Shown here piece after piece: positions 25,279 through 32,513 of a DNA stretch of 64,000 nt (positions within the stretch are counted from its first letter, which is position 1; every line of letters starts with the position of its first letter). Made by a program: the position numbers and the translations under genes. The notes beneath the pieces were generated by a model, which saw only the letters and a program-made list of their open reading frames with translations, did not search any database and was not told the origin of the DNA. The stretch is from DASVUC01 sp038237225 (lineage in GTDB: Bacteria; Planctomycetota; Phycisphaerae; Tepidisphaerales; Tepidisphaeraceae): contig JBBRYX010000023.1 in NCBI GenBank assembly GCA_038237225.1, forward strand, positions 1 to 64,000, read 5' to 3'.

Positions 25279-25491
25279 TTAGTCCTTGTTGATGCGGATG
25301 GCGTCCTTGATGAGCAGGTACATTCCACCGGCGAGTCCGAGCATGACGCCGACGAGAGTTCCCCAAGGCTGCCAGCCGTAACGATTTTCCAGCCAATGAC
25401 CGACAATCAGACCCAGCACGACGCCGACGGCCATCTGGATTCCCACTCCGGCGAGTTGGCCCCAATTGACGTCGTCGTCCTTTTTGGGCAT
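25279..25491 (-). CDS. atpZ: AtpZ/AtpI family small membrane protein
   Basis: The 70-residue product has a charged N-terminus (MPKKDDDVNWGQLAGVGIQM) and two membrane helices, with GVVLGLIVGHWLEN and LVGVMLGLAGGMYLLIKDA. This is the arrangement of AtpZ-type proteins encoded at the head of atp operons. It is the first gene of this operon. The start at 25491 is preferred over an upstream open extension to 25536. Confidence 0.85.
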   Translation of the reverse strand: MPKKDDDVNWGQLAGVGIQMAVGVVLGLIVGHWLENRYGWQPWGTLVGVMLGLAGGMYLLIKDAIRINKD

Positions 25492-25591
25492 AGAAATTCG
25501 ACACTCCAACCCTGAACTTCGTGCGATTTTGCACAAACGGGGCGTAAGGTACGGGGGGAAGGGGCGCGGGTCAAGAAGGCCAAAGAAAGGA

Positions 25592-25670
25592 TTGACGATT
25601 GAGCCATTGAGTCATTGACGATTGCAGGATCGCCGTTCAATCGTCAATGAGGCAATGGCTCAATCGTCAA
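25592..25670. repeat. Inverted repeat with 33-base arms between atpZ and the glycosyltransferase gene
   Basis: Arms at 25592-25624 (TTGACGATTGAGCCATTG...) and 25638-25670 are complementary except for two positions, with a 13-base loop. Within each arm the word TTGACGATTG occurs twice. It lies between divergent genes, where it could overlap both promoters or separate them. Confidence 0.88.
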
Positions 25671-25691
25671 GAGTTTGTACACTTTCCCTCT

Positions 25692-27602
25692 ATGACCGAA
25701 GTGCGGCGCGGGCGACTGTGGGTTGTGGTGGCGGTGTTGATGGGGGTCGGGGCGTTGTTTTTTCTGCTGGGGATTTCGTGGGGGCTTCCGTCGAGTCGGG
25801 TGCGGCCTTATCTCTATGGGAGCGAGATTCCCTGGACCGGCGAGACGCTTTATTTTCTGGCCGGGGGGTGGGATCAGAAGGCGGAGGTCGGCGCGGATGT
25901 GGATCGGACCCCGCTGAGTCAGGGAAGCGCGGGAGAGCCGGTGCTGTTGAACGGCTCCAACCGCGAGCGTGCCGAGATCATTCGGCGGTATCTTCTTTAT
26001 TCGTATCAGCCGGATGAGATGATCACGTTTCGGGCGCTGGCGGGGATGGGGTCATCGTGGGATCCCAAGCTTTATCAGTATGGCGGACTGTGGGTCTATC
26101 CGGTGGGGGCGATGGTTCGGGTGGGAATATTGCTGCATTTGATACCGGCGCCGAGTGGGGGCGTGACGCCGCTGGTTTTTTATCTCGATAATCCCGATGC
26201 GTTCGGGCGATTTTATGTTGCGGCTCGATTGTATACGGCGCTGTGGGGAATCGCAGGAGTGTGGGCGGTTTGGTGGCTGGCGCGGAGGCTGACCAAGGAT
26301 AATCTAATCGCCGCCGCGGCGGCGTTGGCCTATGTCTTCTTACCGGTGGTGATGAACGGCGCGCACGAGGCCAAGCCGCATTTGCCGGGGGTCGTGCTGA
26401 TGCTGTTGGCGATCGTGGCGGGGGTGAAGTATGTGGAGGAGAGCCGGCCGGGGCGGGAATGGGTGTGCGGGCTGGCGGCGGGGGCGCTTTGCGGGGCGGC
26501 GGTGGGAATGGTGATCTCTTCGCTGGCAATCTTTTTGATGTTGCCGGTGATGGTGTGGAGGAGGCGCGGAGATGAGTGGGGGAAGAAGCTGGCAACGGGC
26601 GCGGCGGCGATTGGCGTGGGAATTCTGATTTACGCGGCGACGAATCCGTTCGTGGTGATCAATGGGCTAAGTGCTTCGGCGGAAGGAGGAAAGGCGCTGC
26701 GGTCGAACCTGCGAAATTCGACGGAGATGTATCGGGTGTCGCCGCGGGGATTGCGCGATGCGATGGTGTTGCTGGGGCAGGGCGCCAGCCCGCTGCTGGC
26801 GATGCTGGGTGTGGCGGGGGGTGTTGCGTTGATTGCGATCGGGCGGGCGGAGAGAAAGGGTTTGTCGGATCGAAGTGCGGGCGAAACAGGGGTCGCCCAT
26901 GCGTCGCAAGGGGAAAAGGCGTGGAGTGCGGGTGTCAGGCGAAAGAGCCAAAATGGGGTGGCGCGAGCGGAGGATGTGGCTTGGCTGCTGCTGATTCCCG
27001 CCGGAGCGATCACGCTGCAGTTCATTCTGCTGGCGGCGGGGAAGCCGCCGGAATATGCGCGGTTTGGGATGTTGCCGGATGTGGCGCTGGTGCTGCTGGC
27101 GGCTTGGGCGGGCGTGAAGGTGGCGCGCGACAATGCGATGTTCCGGCAGTTGCTCGCGGCGCTGCTGGTGGTGTCGGCGCTGCCTTACGGGGTGGCCTAT
27201 TCGCGCGCGTTTGTGCGGGATGCGCGGGCGGTGACATCGCGGATGCAGGCATCCGATGAGTTGCCGGTGACGGGGCGGATTCTGGTGAACGCGGAGCCCG
27301 GGCCATACAACACGCCGCCGGTGAATTTGTTTTCGCGGGATGTGGTTTTGGTTCCGAAGGATTTTCATGGGGAGATGATGGCGGGAGATCTTCTGGTGTA
27401 CCCGGTGGATGTGCCGATCCCGGATGCACGGGATGAGGGAACTCGCGGTGGAGTCGCGGATGGTTCGAAAGGAGCGGCCGGGAGAGCGAAGCGGCTCCCG
27501 TTTCTGGAAGCGCCGGGATCGCTGGATCAATTTACAACGCCGATCAGTTGGGCGAATAAGACGTTCGCAGTTGAAGGGGCGGGGGGACGTGAGGAGAGGT
27601 AG
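25692..27602 (+). CDS. GT-C fold glycosyltransferase (family 39/ArnT-like) membrane protein
   Basis: The protein probably transfers a sugar from a lipid-linked donor on the outer face of the membrane. The 636-residue product has about ten or more membrane segments. The first loop is large and extracytoplasmic. The arrangement around FGRFYVAARLYTALWGIAGVWAVWWLARRL and ALAYVFLPVVMNGAHEAKPHLPGVVLML is typical of the PMT_2/GT39 group. The ATG at 25692 is used; the frame further up lies in the inverted repeat. Two polar inserts near residues 390-430 and 600-625 have unusual composition. The acceptor is unknown. It precedes the exopolysaccharide locus and may serve it. Confidence 0.72.
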   Translation: MTEVRRGRLWVVVAVLMGVGALFFLLGISWGLPSSRVRPYLYGSEIPWTGETLYFLAGGWDQKAEVGADVDRTPLSQGSAGEPVLLNGSNRERAEIIRRYLLYSYQPDEMITFRALAGMGSSWDPKLYQYGGLWVYPVGAMVRVGILLHLIPAPSGGVTPLVFYLDNPDAFGRFYVAARLYTALWGIAGVWAVWWLARRLTKDNLIAAAAALAYVFLPVVMNGAHEAKPHLPGVVLMLLAIVAGVKYVEESRPGREWVCGLAAGALCGAAVGMVISSLAIFLMLPVMVWRRRGDEWGKKLATGAAAIGVGILIYAATNPFVVINGLSASAEGGKALRSNLRNSTEMYRVSPRGLRDAMVLLGQGASPLLAMLGVAGGVALIAIGRAERKGLSDRSAGETGVAHASQGEKAWSAGVRRKSQNGVARAEDVAWLLLIPAGAITLQFILLAAGKPPEYARFGMLPDVALVLLAAWAGVKVARDNAMFRQLLAALLVVSALPYGVAYSRAFVRDARAVTSRMQASDELPVTGRILVNAEPGPYNTPPVNLFSRDVVLVPKDFHGEMMAGDLLVYPVDVPIPDARDEGTRGGVADGSKGAAGRAKRLPFLEAPGSLDQFTTPISWANKTFAVEGAGGREER

Positions 27603-27675
27603 TGAGCGTGTGGAACTTCGGCCCGACCGCTATGCAGGTAGCAACGTTGTTTCAGAATCGTGAGCATTCGTTTGG

Positions 27676-27993
27676 TCAGTCGTTGATACTGGCTTCGCGG
27701 AAGTCGCCGGAGTCGGTGAAGTCGTAAAGCTGGCTGCAGTTCACGCAAAAGAACGTGAAGCCGTGTTCGGTTTTGGAGGTGCCGTCGAGATATTGCAGTT
27801 CGGCATCCCAGATTTCGCGCGACCATTGGAGGGTGGGGAGATTACATGAGGGGCAGACGATTCGGGAAGCGAGTGCGGTAGCGGCGGCGTTATTGCGAAG
27901 CCGATCTCTTCGTTCGCCGCGCAACGCGAAGAGAAACCACGCGGCGCCGGCAACGATCGCGGTGAAGAGCACGAACCAGAAGAACGGTTCCAT
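27676..27993 (-). CDS. Small membrane protein with zinc ribbon
   Basis: The 105-residue product has one N-terminal membrane helix (about 4-23, FWFVLFTAIVAGAAWFLFAL). A basic stretch and a cytoplasmic zinc ribbon follow, formed by CPSC (about 47-50) and CVNC (about 83-86). The protein family is not recognised. It runs opposite to the genes on both sides. Confidence 0.62.
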   Translation of the reverse strand: MEPFFWFVLFTAIVAGAAWFLFALRGERRDRLRNNAAATALASRIVCPSCNLPTLQWSREIWDAELQYLDGTSKTEHGFTFFCVNCSQLYDFTDSGDFREASIND

Positions 27994-28138
27994 GGGGATT
28001 CCCGAGTTGGCAGCTTAACCTTGAAGTAGTGGTTGGTGAGGGCTGTGCAAGTTGTTGCAGAGACTGGGGATGTTGATCGGACATGATGGCAAGCCGGGGT
28101 ATTTGCGTTTTGGGCGGTTCTATTGCAATATCCCCTTC

Positions 28139-28167
28139 CTGACCTAAATTAACGCCGGTCCTATAAG
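28139..28167 (+). promoter_or_regulatory. Candidate promoter of the exopolysaccharide locus
   Basis: CTGACC at 28139-28144 and TATAAG at 28162-28167 are 17 bases apart and lie about 130 bases before the export-protein start codon. The leader RNA described next would begin at about 28174. Confidence 0.4.
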
Positions 28168-28196
28168 CAAAATGCCGTATTAGCCGATAACTGAAA

Positions 28197-28257
28197 AAGC
28201 GGAAACAGCCGAAGAGATAGTTCGGCATTCGCAAAGAGCCAGGTGGGTCGCCCGCTT
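28197..28257 (+). ncRNA. Structured 5' leader, partly c-di-GMP-I (GEMM)-like
   Basis: AAGCGG (28197-28202) pairs with CCGCTT (28252-28257). Inside are AAAC, a hairpin GCCGAA/TTCGGC (28208-28213 with 28221-28226), and the single-stranded word CGCAAAG (28230-28236), then GCCAGGT. The order 'GG-AAAC-hairpin-CGCAAAG-GCCxGGT-closing stem' copies much of the GEMM-I aptamer. However, the long P2 hairpin that should follow CGCAAAG is missing or extremely short. A cis-regulatory RNA is therefore likely, but its ligand is open. Confidence 0.4.
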
Positions 28258-28296
28258 GGACTTGGAAAGACACAGGAACCTGAAAGGAGCGCAACC

Positions 28297-29856
28297 TTGC
28301 GTTCTCGTCGCATCTCTCGAATCTCACGTAGCGTTCAGATCTTGGCTTTGGCGGCGGCAGGCGCGCTGCTGACGGGTTGCACGGCCCATGGGCCGTTCGA
28401 CAACGGTTTCATTGATCCGTCGGAGGTGGGACGGTTCAAGAAGCAGCCGCTGCTGATGCCGATTCTGTCGAGCCTGGAGACAGGCATCGAAGAGCCGAAC
28501 GAGCAGTTCAGCAACGCGACCGATGTCCGGCCGGACGATCTGGTTGCCTCGTCGCTGGACTATATCATTGGCGCGAACGATCTGCTTGTGGTTTCGATCA
28601 CCGATCTCGTCGGGACCAACGTCGAGACCTTGAAGCAGAGCCGCGTGAGCGAGAGCGGCAACATCAGCCTCCCGCTGCTGGGACAGGTGAAAGCCGAAGG
28701 GCTGACCGAGTCGCAGTTGGAGCAGGAGATCATCGACTCTTATCGTCGAAGCAACATCATTCAGAACGCGCAGGTCGCCGTGACCGTGTCTGAGGCGCGG
28801 GCTCGGACGTTCAGCATCCTGGGCCAGGTGCAGCGGCCGGGTCAGTATCAGATCCTGCAATCGGACTTCCGCGTGCTCGATGCGCTGGTACTGGCGGGCG
28901 ATGTGCCGTTCCAGGGAATCGAAAGTCTGTTTGTCGTCCGTCGGGAAAACCTCGGGCGGAGTCGATCGACCACGGGGCCCGCGGGCGCGACGACGCTCCC
29001 AACGGATGTTCTGGCGCCGCGATCGGATTCGGGTATGACCGGAATGACGCGCGCGGTACTGCTCCAGACGGCAGGGCGTGATGCGCTGGCTCCGAACACG
29101 CCGGCAACCCGTGATGCGGGGACGGCAGGAACGCGTCCCGCGCCGACCGGCGCACTGACCGCTGAAGAGCGGTATGGCATTGTGGATGGTAAACCGGTGC
29201 TCGCGCCCAACCGCGGAGCGACGACGGGAACGGGAACGACTGGCACGCGGACACGAACCGGGACGGGAACGGCTGATTTGCTCGCGCCTTCGCCTGATAT
29301 GGGGATGGAAGGGCGCGCGCCCACCACGCAGCCTTCAGGAACGGGTGCTTTTGAATTTAACAACCCCATGGGCGGCGAAAATGTTCGCGTGATCCGCGTT
29401 CCGCTCGATGATCTCAAGAACGGCGACCTGAAGTACAACATCGTGATTCGGCCGCAGGACATGATTCTCGTGCCAAACCCGCAGACGGGTGAATACTGGG
29501 TCGCGGGCCACGTGCCGCGGTCAGGTGTTTACAGCCTAACGGCTCGGAAGATTACGTTGAAGGAAGCGATCGATGGCGCGGGTGGATTTGATGCCCTGTC
29601 AATTCCGGCTCGAACCGAGGTGATCCGGCGTATCGGTAAGGACAAGGAAGTCAACGTTCTGGTGGATATGGATAAGGTTTATGCAGGCATGCAGCCGGAC
29701 ATTTTTCTGAAACCTTACGATCACGTGCGCGTGGGTACTAATGTGTTCGCCCCGTTCATTGCGTCGCTGCGGAATGGGTTCCGAATCACCTATGGATTTG
29801 GGTTTTTGTATGACCGGAATTTTGCTCCGGCACAGGATCAGCAGAACCGGCCGTAA
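28297..29856 (+). CDS. Polysaccharide export outer-membrane lipoprotein (Wza/EpsE-like)
   Basis: The protein is likely to form the outer-membrane export channel for the exopolysaccharide. The 519-residue product has a lipoprotein signal with lipobox ALLTGC. A Poly_export (PES) domain starts near YIIGANDLLVVSITD. SLBB-type segments follow (FSILGQVQRPGQYQI; later YWVAGHVPRSGVYSLT with AIDGAGGFDA). A ~130-residue Thr/Gly/Pro-rich low-complexity stretch separates the two SLBB parts. The start is TTG at 28297, because AAGGAG lies at 28284-28289, seven bases before it; an in-frame GTG at 28243 has no such site and lies within the leader RNA. It heads the locus. Confidence 0.9.
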   Translation: MRSRRISRISRSVQILALAAAGALLTGCTAHGPFDNGFIDPSEVGRFKKQPLLMPILSSLETGIEEPNEQFSNATDVRPDDLVASSLDYIIGANDLLVVSITDLVGTNVETLKQSRVSESGNISLPLLGQVKAEGLTESQLEQEIIDSYRRSNIIQNAQVAVTVSEARARTFSILGQVQRPGQYQILQSDFRVLDALVLAGDVPFQGIESLFVVRRENLGRSRSTTGPAGATTLPTDVLAPRSDSGMTGMTRAVLLQTAGRDALAPNTPATRDAGTAGTRPAPTGALTAEERYGIVDGKPVLAPNRGATTGTGTTGTRTRTGTGTADLLAPSPDMGMEGRAPTTQPSGTGAFEFNNPMGGENVRVIRVPLDDLKNGDLKYNIVIRPQDMILVPNPQTGEYWVAGHVPRSGVYSLTARKITLKEAIDGAGGFDALSIPARTEVIRRIGKDKEVNVLVDMDKVYAGMQPDIFLKPYDHVRVGTNVFAPFIASLRNGFRITYGFGFLYDRNFAPAQDQQNRP

Positions 29857-30147
29857 CCGGTTGAGTCCGGCCATGATATTCTTCGCGTAGAACGGGCCTT
29901 TTACGCGGTGGATGGAAATTAGAACATCGCCCCCGATCTTTTCGGGGGCGATGCCGTATCCTCAACTCGTCCCCAACCCGTTGATAGAAATTAGAACTGT
30001 TATAGGTCCAGTGCGTAAGAACAATCTGCAAGGCAGTAAGATTGCTGCCGATCGCCTTGTGCTCCCGCATTTGCCGACCGATGATTTCTGAGTCCTTTAC
30101 GCGCGTTTTCGCTGCCGACTGCGGCTGCGGGTTCGTGCAGGGGTTTG
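29857..30147 (+). other. Intergenic region with hairpin, paired direct repeats and a possible 26-residue frame
   Basis: A 12-base-pair hairpin lies at 29925-29953 (CATCGCCCCCGA/TCGGGGGCGATG) without a T-run. The word GATxGAAATTAGAAC occurs twice, at 29911-29925 and 29983-29997, just before the hairpin and again 72 bases on. A frame from GTG 30011 to TGA 30091 reads MRKNNLQGSKIAADRL and on, ending LPTDDF. It has a coding-like composition but no clear ribosome binding site. The region could be an internal promoter or a processing site before the exosortase gene. Confidence 0.4.
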
Positions 30148-31458
30148 ATGGTGACTGAACTTCAGCCATCTTCCGCGATGTTCCCGCCAGAGTCGGATGA
30201 CTCGGGCAAGCTTTATTATGGCCTGACTTTGGACACCTGGTTCCAGGCGGGAACCTTGGGAGTCCTCTTCATCGCCGTCTATTGGGTGGTGCTGCGTTGG
30301 CTCTGGGATAAGACAAACCCGCTTTATGGTGAAGCGAACTGGGGCCATGGCATCTGCATCCCGGTGGTGGGGCTGTATTACCTCTATATCAATCGAGACG
30401 ATCTGCTGAAGCGCAAAATCCAGCCGACCTGGGTCGGGCTTGGAATCGCTCTAATGGCGCTGGTCATTTTCGCGTACGGCATCTGGCCCGGTCAGAACCA
30501 GTTCACTCAGGGCTGTGCCATGATCCTGGCGCTGTTCGGGGTCGTGCTGCTCTTGTGCGGGTGGGATGTGATGAAGATAGCGTGGTTCCCGATCGCGTAC
30601 CTGGCATGCGGGATTCCGTGGCCACCGCTCGTGTATAGCTGGATCGCCAGCCCGCTGCAGACGCTGGCGGCGCGAGTGGCGGTGAAAACGCTGACGTTCA
30701 CGGGCGTGAACGCGTTCCGCACCGGCACCAAAATCAACATGATGGATCTGAACGGTGACAACCATGCGCTCAACGTCGCCGAGGCCTGCGCGGGGTTGCG
30801 ATCGCTGATGACGTTCATCACCGTGGGCGCGGCGGTCGCGTTCCTCAGCGCTCGACCGCTCTGGCAGAAGATCGTCATCACGCTGAGCGCGATCCCGATC
30901 GCGATCTTTTGTAACGTGATGCGCGTGGCGGGGCAGGGACTGCTGGATTTTTATGTGAGCCACCAACTCTCGGAAAGCTTTGCCCATCAATTCGTGGGTT
31001 TGATCATGCTGATCCCGGCGTTCTTCCTCATCCTGCTGGTGGGGTGGATCCTGGATCATATCTTCATCGAAGAAGCAGAAGTTCGGACCGCAACAGCGCG
31101 GATGGCGCAGCGTCCGACGGCCGGTAGGGGTGAAGTGCCGCGTCGAAACGTTCCGGTGACGGCCGCGCCGCCGGCACCCGCGAAGGCGCAAGCGATTCCC
31201 GCGAAGGCGCAAGCGATTCCCGCGAAGGCGCAAGCGATTCCCGCGAAGGCGCAAGCGATTCCTGCGAAGGCGCAAGTGGCTCCTGCGAAGGCGCAAGCGA
31301 GTCCGATTCCGGCGCCTTCGGGGGCGAAGCCCGCGACGCCGCCGCGTCCCGGGATCACACCACCGAGGCCCGCTGGAGTTGTTCCGCCGCGTCCGATTCC
31401 GAGGCCGGCGCAGCAGCCGCCATCTAAACCAGGTCCGCAAGAGACGGAGGGGACATGA
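30148..31458 (+). CDS. Exosortase (cysteine membrane transpeptidase)
   Basis: Exosortases cut C-terminal PEP-CTERM-like sorting tags and attach the proteins to an envelope glycan. The 436-residue product has about eight membrane helices. It carries the three catalytic residues in order: Cys in NVAEACAGLRSL, Arg in FCNVMRVAGQG, and His in ESFAHQFVGLIM. Residues from about 310 on form a Pro/Ala/Lys-rich cytoplasmic tail with six copies of PAKAQ(A/V)x. The ATG at 30148 is used. Its last four bases overlap the next gene. The exosortase subtype is not assigned. Confidence 0.9.
   Translation: MVTELQPSSAMFPPESDDSGKLYYGLTLDTWFQAGTLGVLFIAVYWVVLRWLWDKTNPLYGEANWGHGICIPVVGLYYLYINRDDLLKRKIQPTWVGLGIALMALVIFAYGIWPGQNQFTQGCAMILALFGVVLLLCGWDVMKIAWFPIAYLACGIPWPPLVYSWIASPLQTLAARVAVKTLTFTGVNAFRTGTKINMMDLNGDNHALNVAEACAGLRSLMTFITVGAAVAFLSARPLWQKIVITLSAIPIAIFCNVMRVAGQGLLDFYVSHQLSESFAHQFVGLIMLIPAFFLILLVGWILDHIFIEEAEVRTATARMAQRPTAGRGEVPRRNVPVTAAPPAPAKAQAIPAKAQAIPAKAQAIPAKAQAIPAKAQVAPAKAQASPIPAPSGAKPATPPRPGITPPRPAGVVPPRPIPRPAQQPPSKPGPQETEGT
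31177..31302 (+). repeat. Six tandem 21-base units in the exosortase tail
   Basis: The unit CCCGCGAAGGCGCAAGCGAT plus T is repeated four times exactly (31177-31260), then twice with changes (to 31302). Each unit encodes PAKAQAI, PAKAQVA or PAKAQAS. Exact copies suggest recent slippage-type expansion. Confidence 0.95.
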
Positions 31459-32486
31459 AGTTTTTGACTGATCATCCGCAGCTTATCGTGCTGGCGCTGT
31501 TGTTCGCGGCGGCAATCGTGGTGTTCGTTATGGCGCGCAAGAATCCTGCGCTGGCGGCCGCCGCCAAGCGAGTTTTCTCGCAGCCGAAGTTTTTGGCGGC
31601 ATTCACGATTCTGGTGGTGGCGGCGGTGGGGCTGAATTCGGTCGTGGATCTGATGAAGCTGCACTTCAAGAAGGAACCCGTGCCGCTGGCGCGGAAGCTG
31701 ACGCTCATTGCCGACAAGCTCGGTCCGTGGGTGCAGGTGACTCAAGATTCCGCGATCGACAAGGAAATTGAGGACGTGCTGGGCACGAGCCAGTACATCT
31801 TCCGAGAGTACGTGGATGAGCGGATCGCGGGCGCGGATATCAAGCAGCAATTCACGAACCTCCGGAACCTGGAGGACAACGAGACGGATCCGAAAGAGCG
31901 CGTGAAGATCAAGAATCAGCGCGAGGAAAAACTGCTGCGGATCCGAGCGAAGAACCCGGAAGCAGTCGTGAGCCTTTCGGTGACGTATTACACGGGGATG
32001 GTGGATACGGTGGCGCACGTGCCGGATCGGTGCTACATCGCCGACGGCTATGAGCCGCGTCCGGGCGAGGACGTCTATCAGGAATGGCCGATTGCCAAGG
32101 AACTGCCTGATGAGGCGAAGCCGAAGGACAAGAACAAGCAGCCGACGGAGAACGTCGAGGTTCACTACATCAACTTCGAGGATCAAAGTTCGTCGCGGAA
32201 GTTGCCGCGGAGCGTCGCGTATTTCTTCCACACGAACGGGACGTTCCAGGCTTCTCCGCTGGGCGTTCGCGTGAAGCTTCAGGACCTTCGCGAGCGTCAT
32301 GCGTATTACGCGAAGGTCGAAGTCATGACGCTGATCGGCAACCCGGAGAAATCAGCGAATGTGATGACGGATTTTCTGTCCGAGGCCCTGCCGGACATCT
32401 ATCGATCGATGCCGGACTGGAAAAAAGTTTCCGCGTCGGAGCGCGGCACGCAACTGGCGGATGCGGCTCCACGAAGCACTCCTTAA
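31455..32486 (+). CDS. EpsI-family exosortase-associated protein
   Basis: The 343-residue protein has two N-terminal membrane segments (about 9-27 and 40-58). An EpsI/DUF3485-like domain follows, marked by LADKLGPWVQVTQD-type and YREYVDER-type segments and by VSLSVTYYTGMVDTVAHVPDRCYIADGYEP (read in parts). In many bacteria this domain is fused to the exosortase C-terminus. Here it is a separate gene overlapping the exosortase by four bases (ATGA). It probably acts with the exosortase at the outer face of the inner membrane. Confidence 0.85.
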   Translation: MKFLTDHPQLIVLALLFAAAIVVFVMARKNPALAAAAKRVFSQPKFLAAFTILVVAAVGLNSVVDLMKLHFKKEPVPLARKLTLIADKLGPWVQVTQDSAIDKEIEDVLGTSQYIFREYVDERIAGADIKQQFTNLRNLEDNETDPKERVKIKNQREEKLLRIRAKNPEAVVSLSVTYYTGMVDTVAHVPDRCYIADGYEPRPGEDVYQEWPIAKELPDEAKPKDKNKQPTENVEVHYINFEDQSSSRKLPRSVAYFFHTNGTFQASPLGVRVKLQDLRERHAYYAKVEVMTLIGNPEKSANVMTDFLSEALPDIYRSMPDWKKVSASERGTQLADAAPRSTP

Positions 32487-32513
32487 GAGCACACACACTG
32501 ACGGCGAGACGAT

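Noticed and set aside
28197..28257. A confident c-di-GMP-I riboswitch
   Set aside because: The P2 arm and its receptor are missing, so only a GEMM-like leader is claimed.
31177..31302. A CRISPR array
   Set aside because: The 21-base units are contiguous without spacers and lie in a reading frame. No repeat-spacer pattern was seen anywhere in the window.
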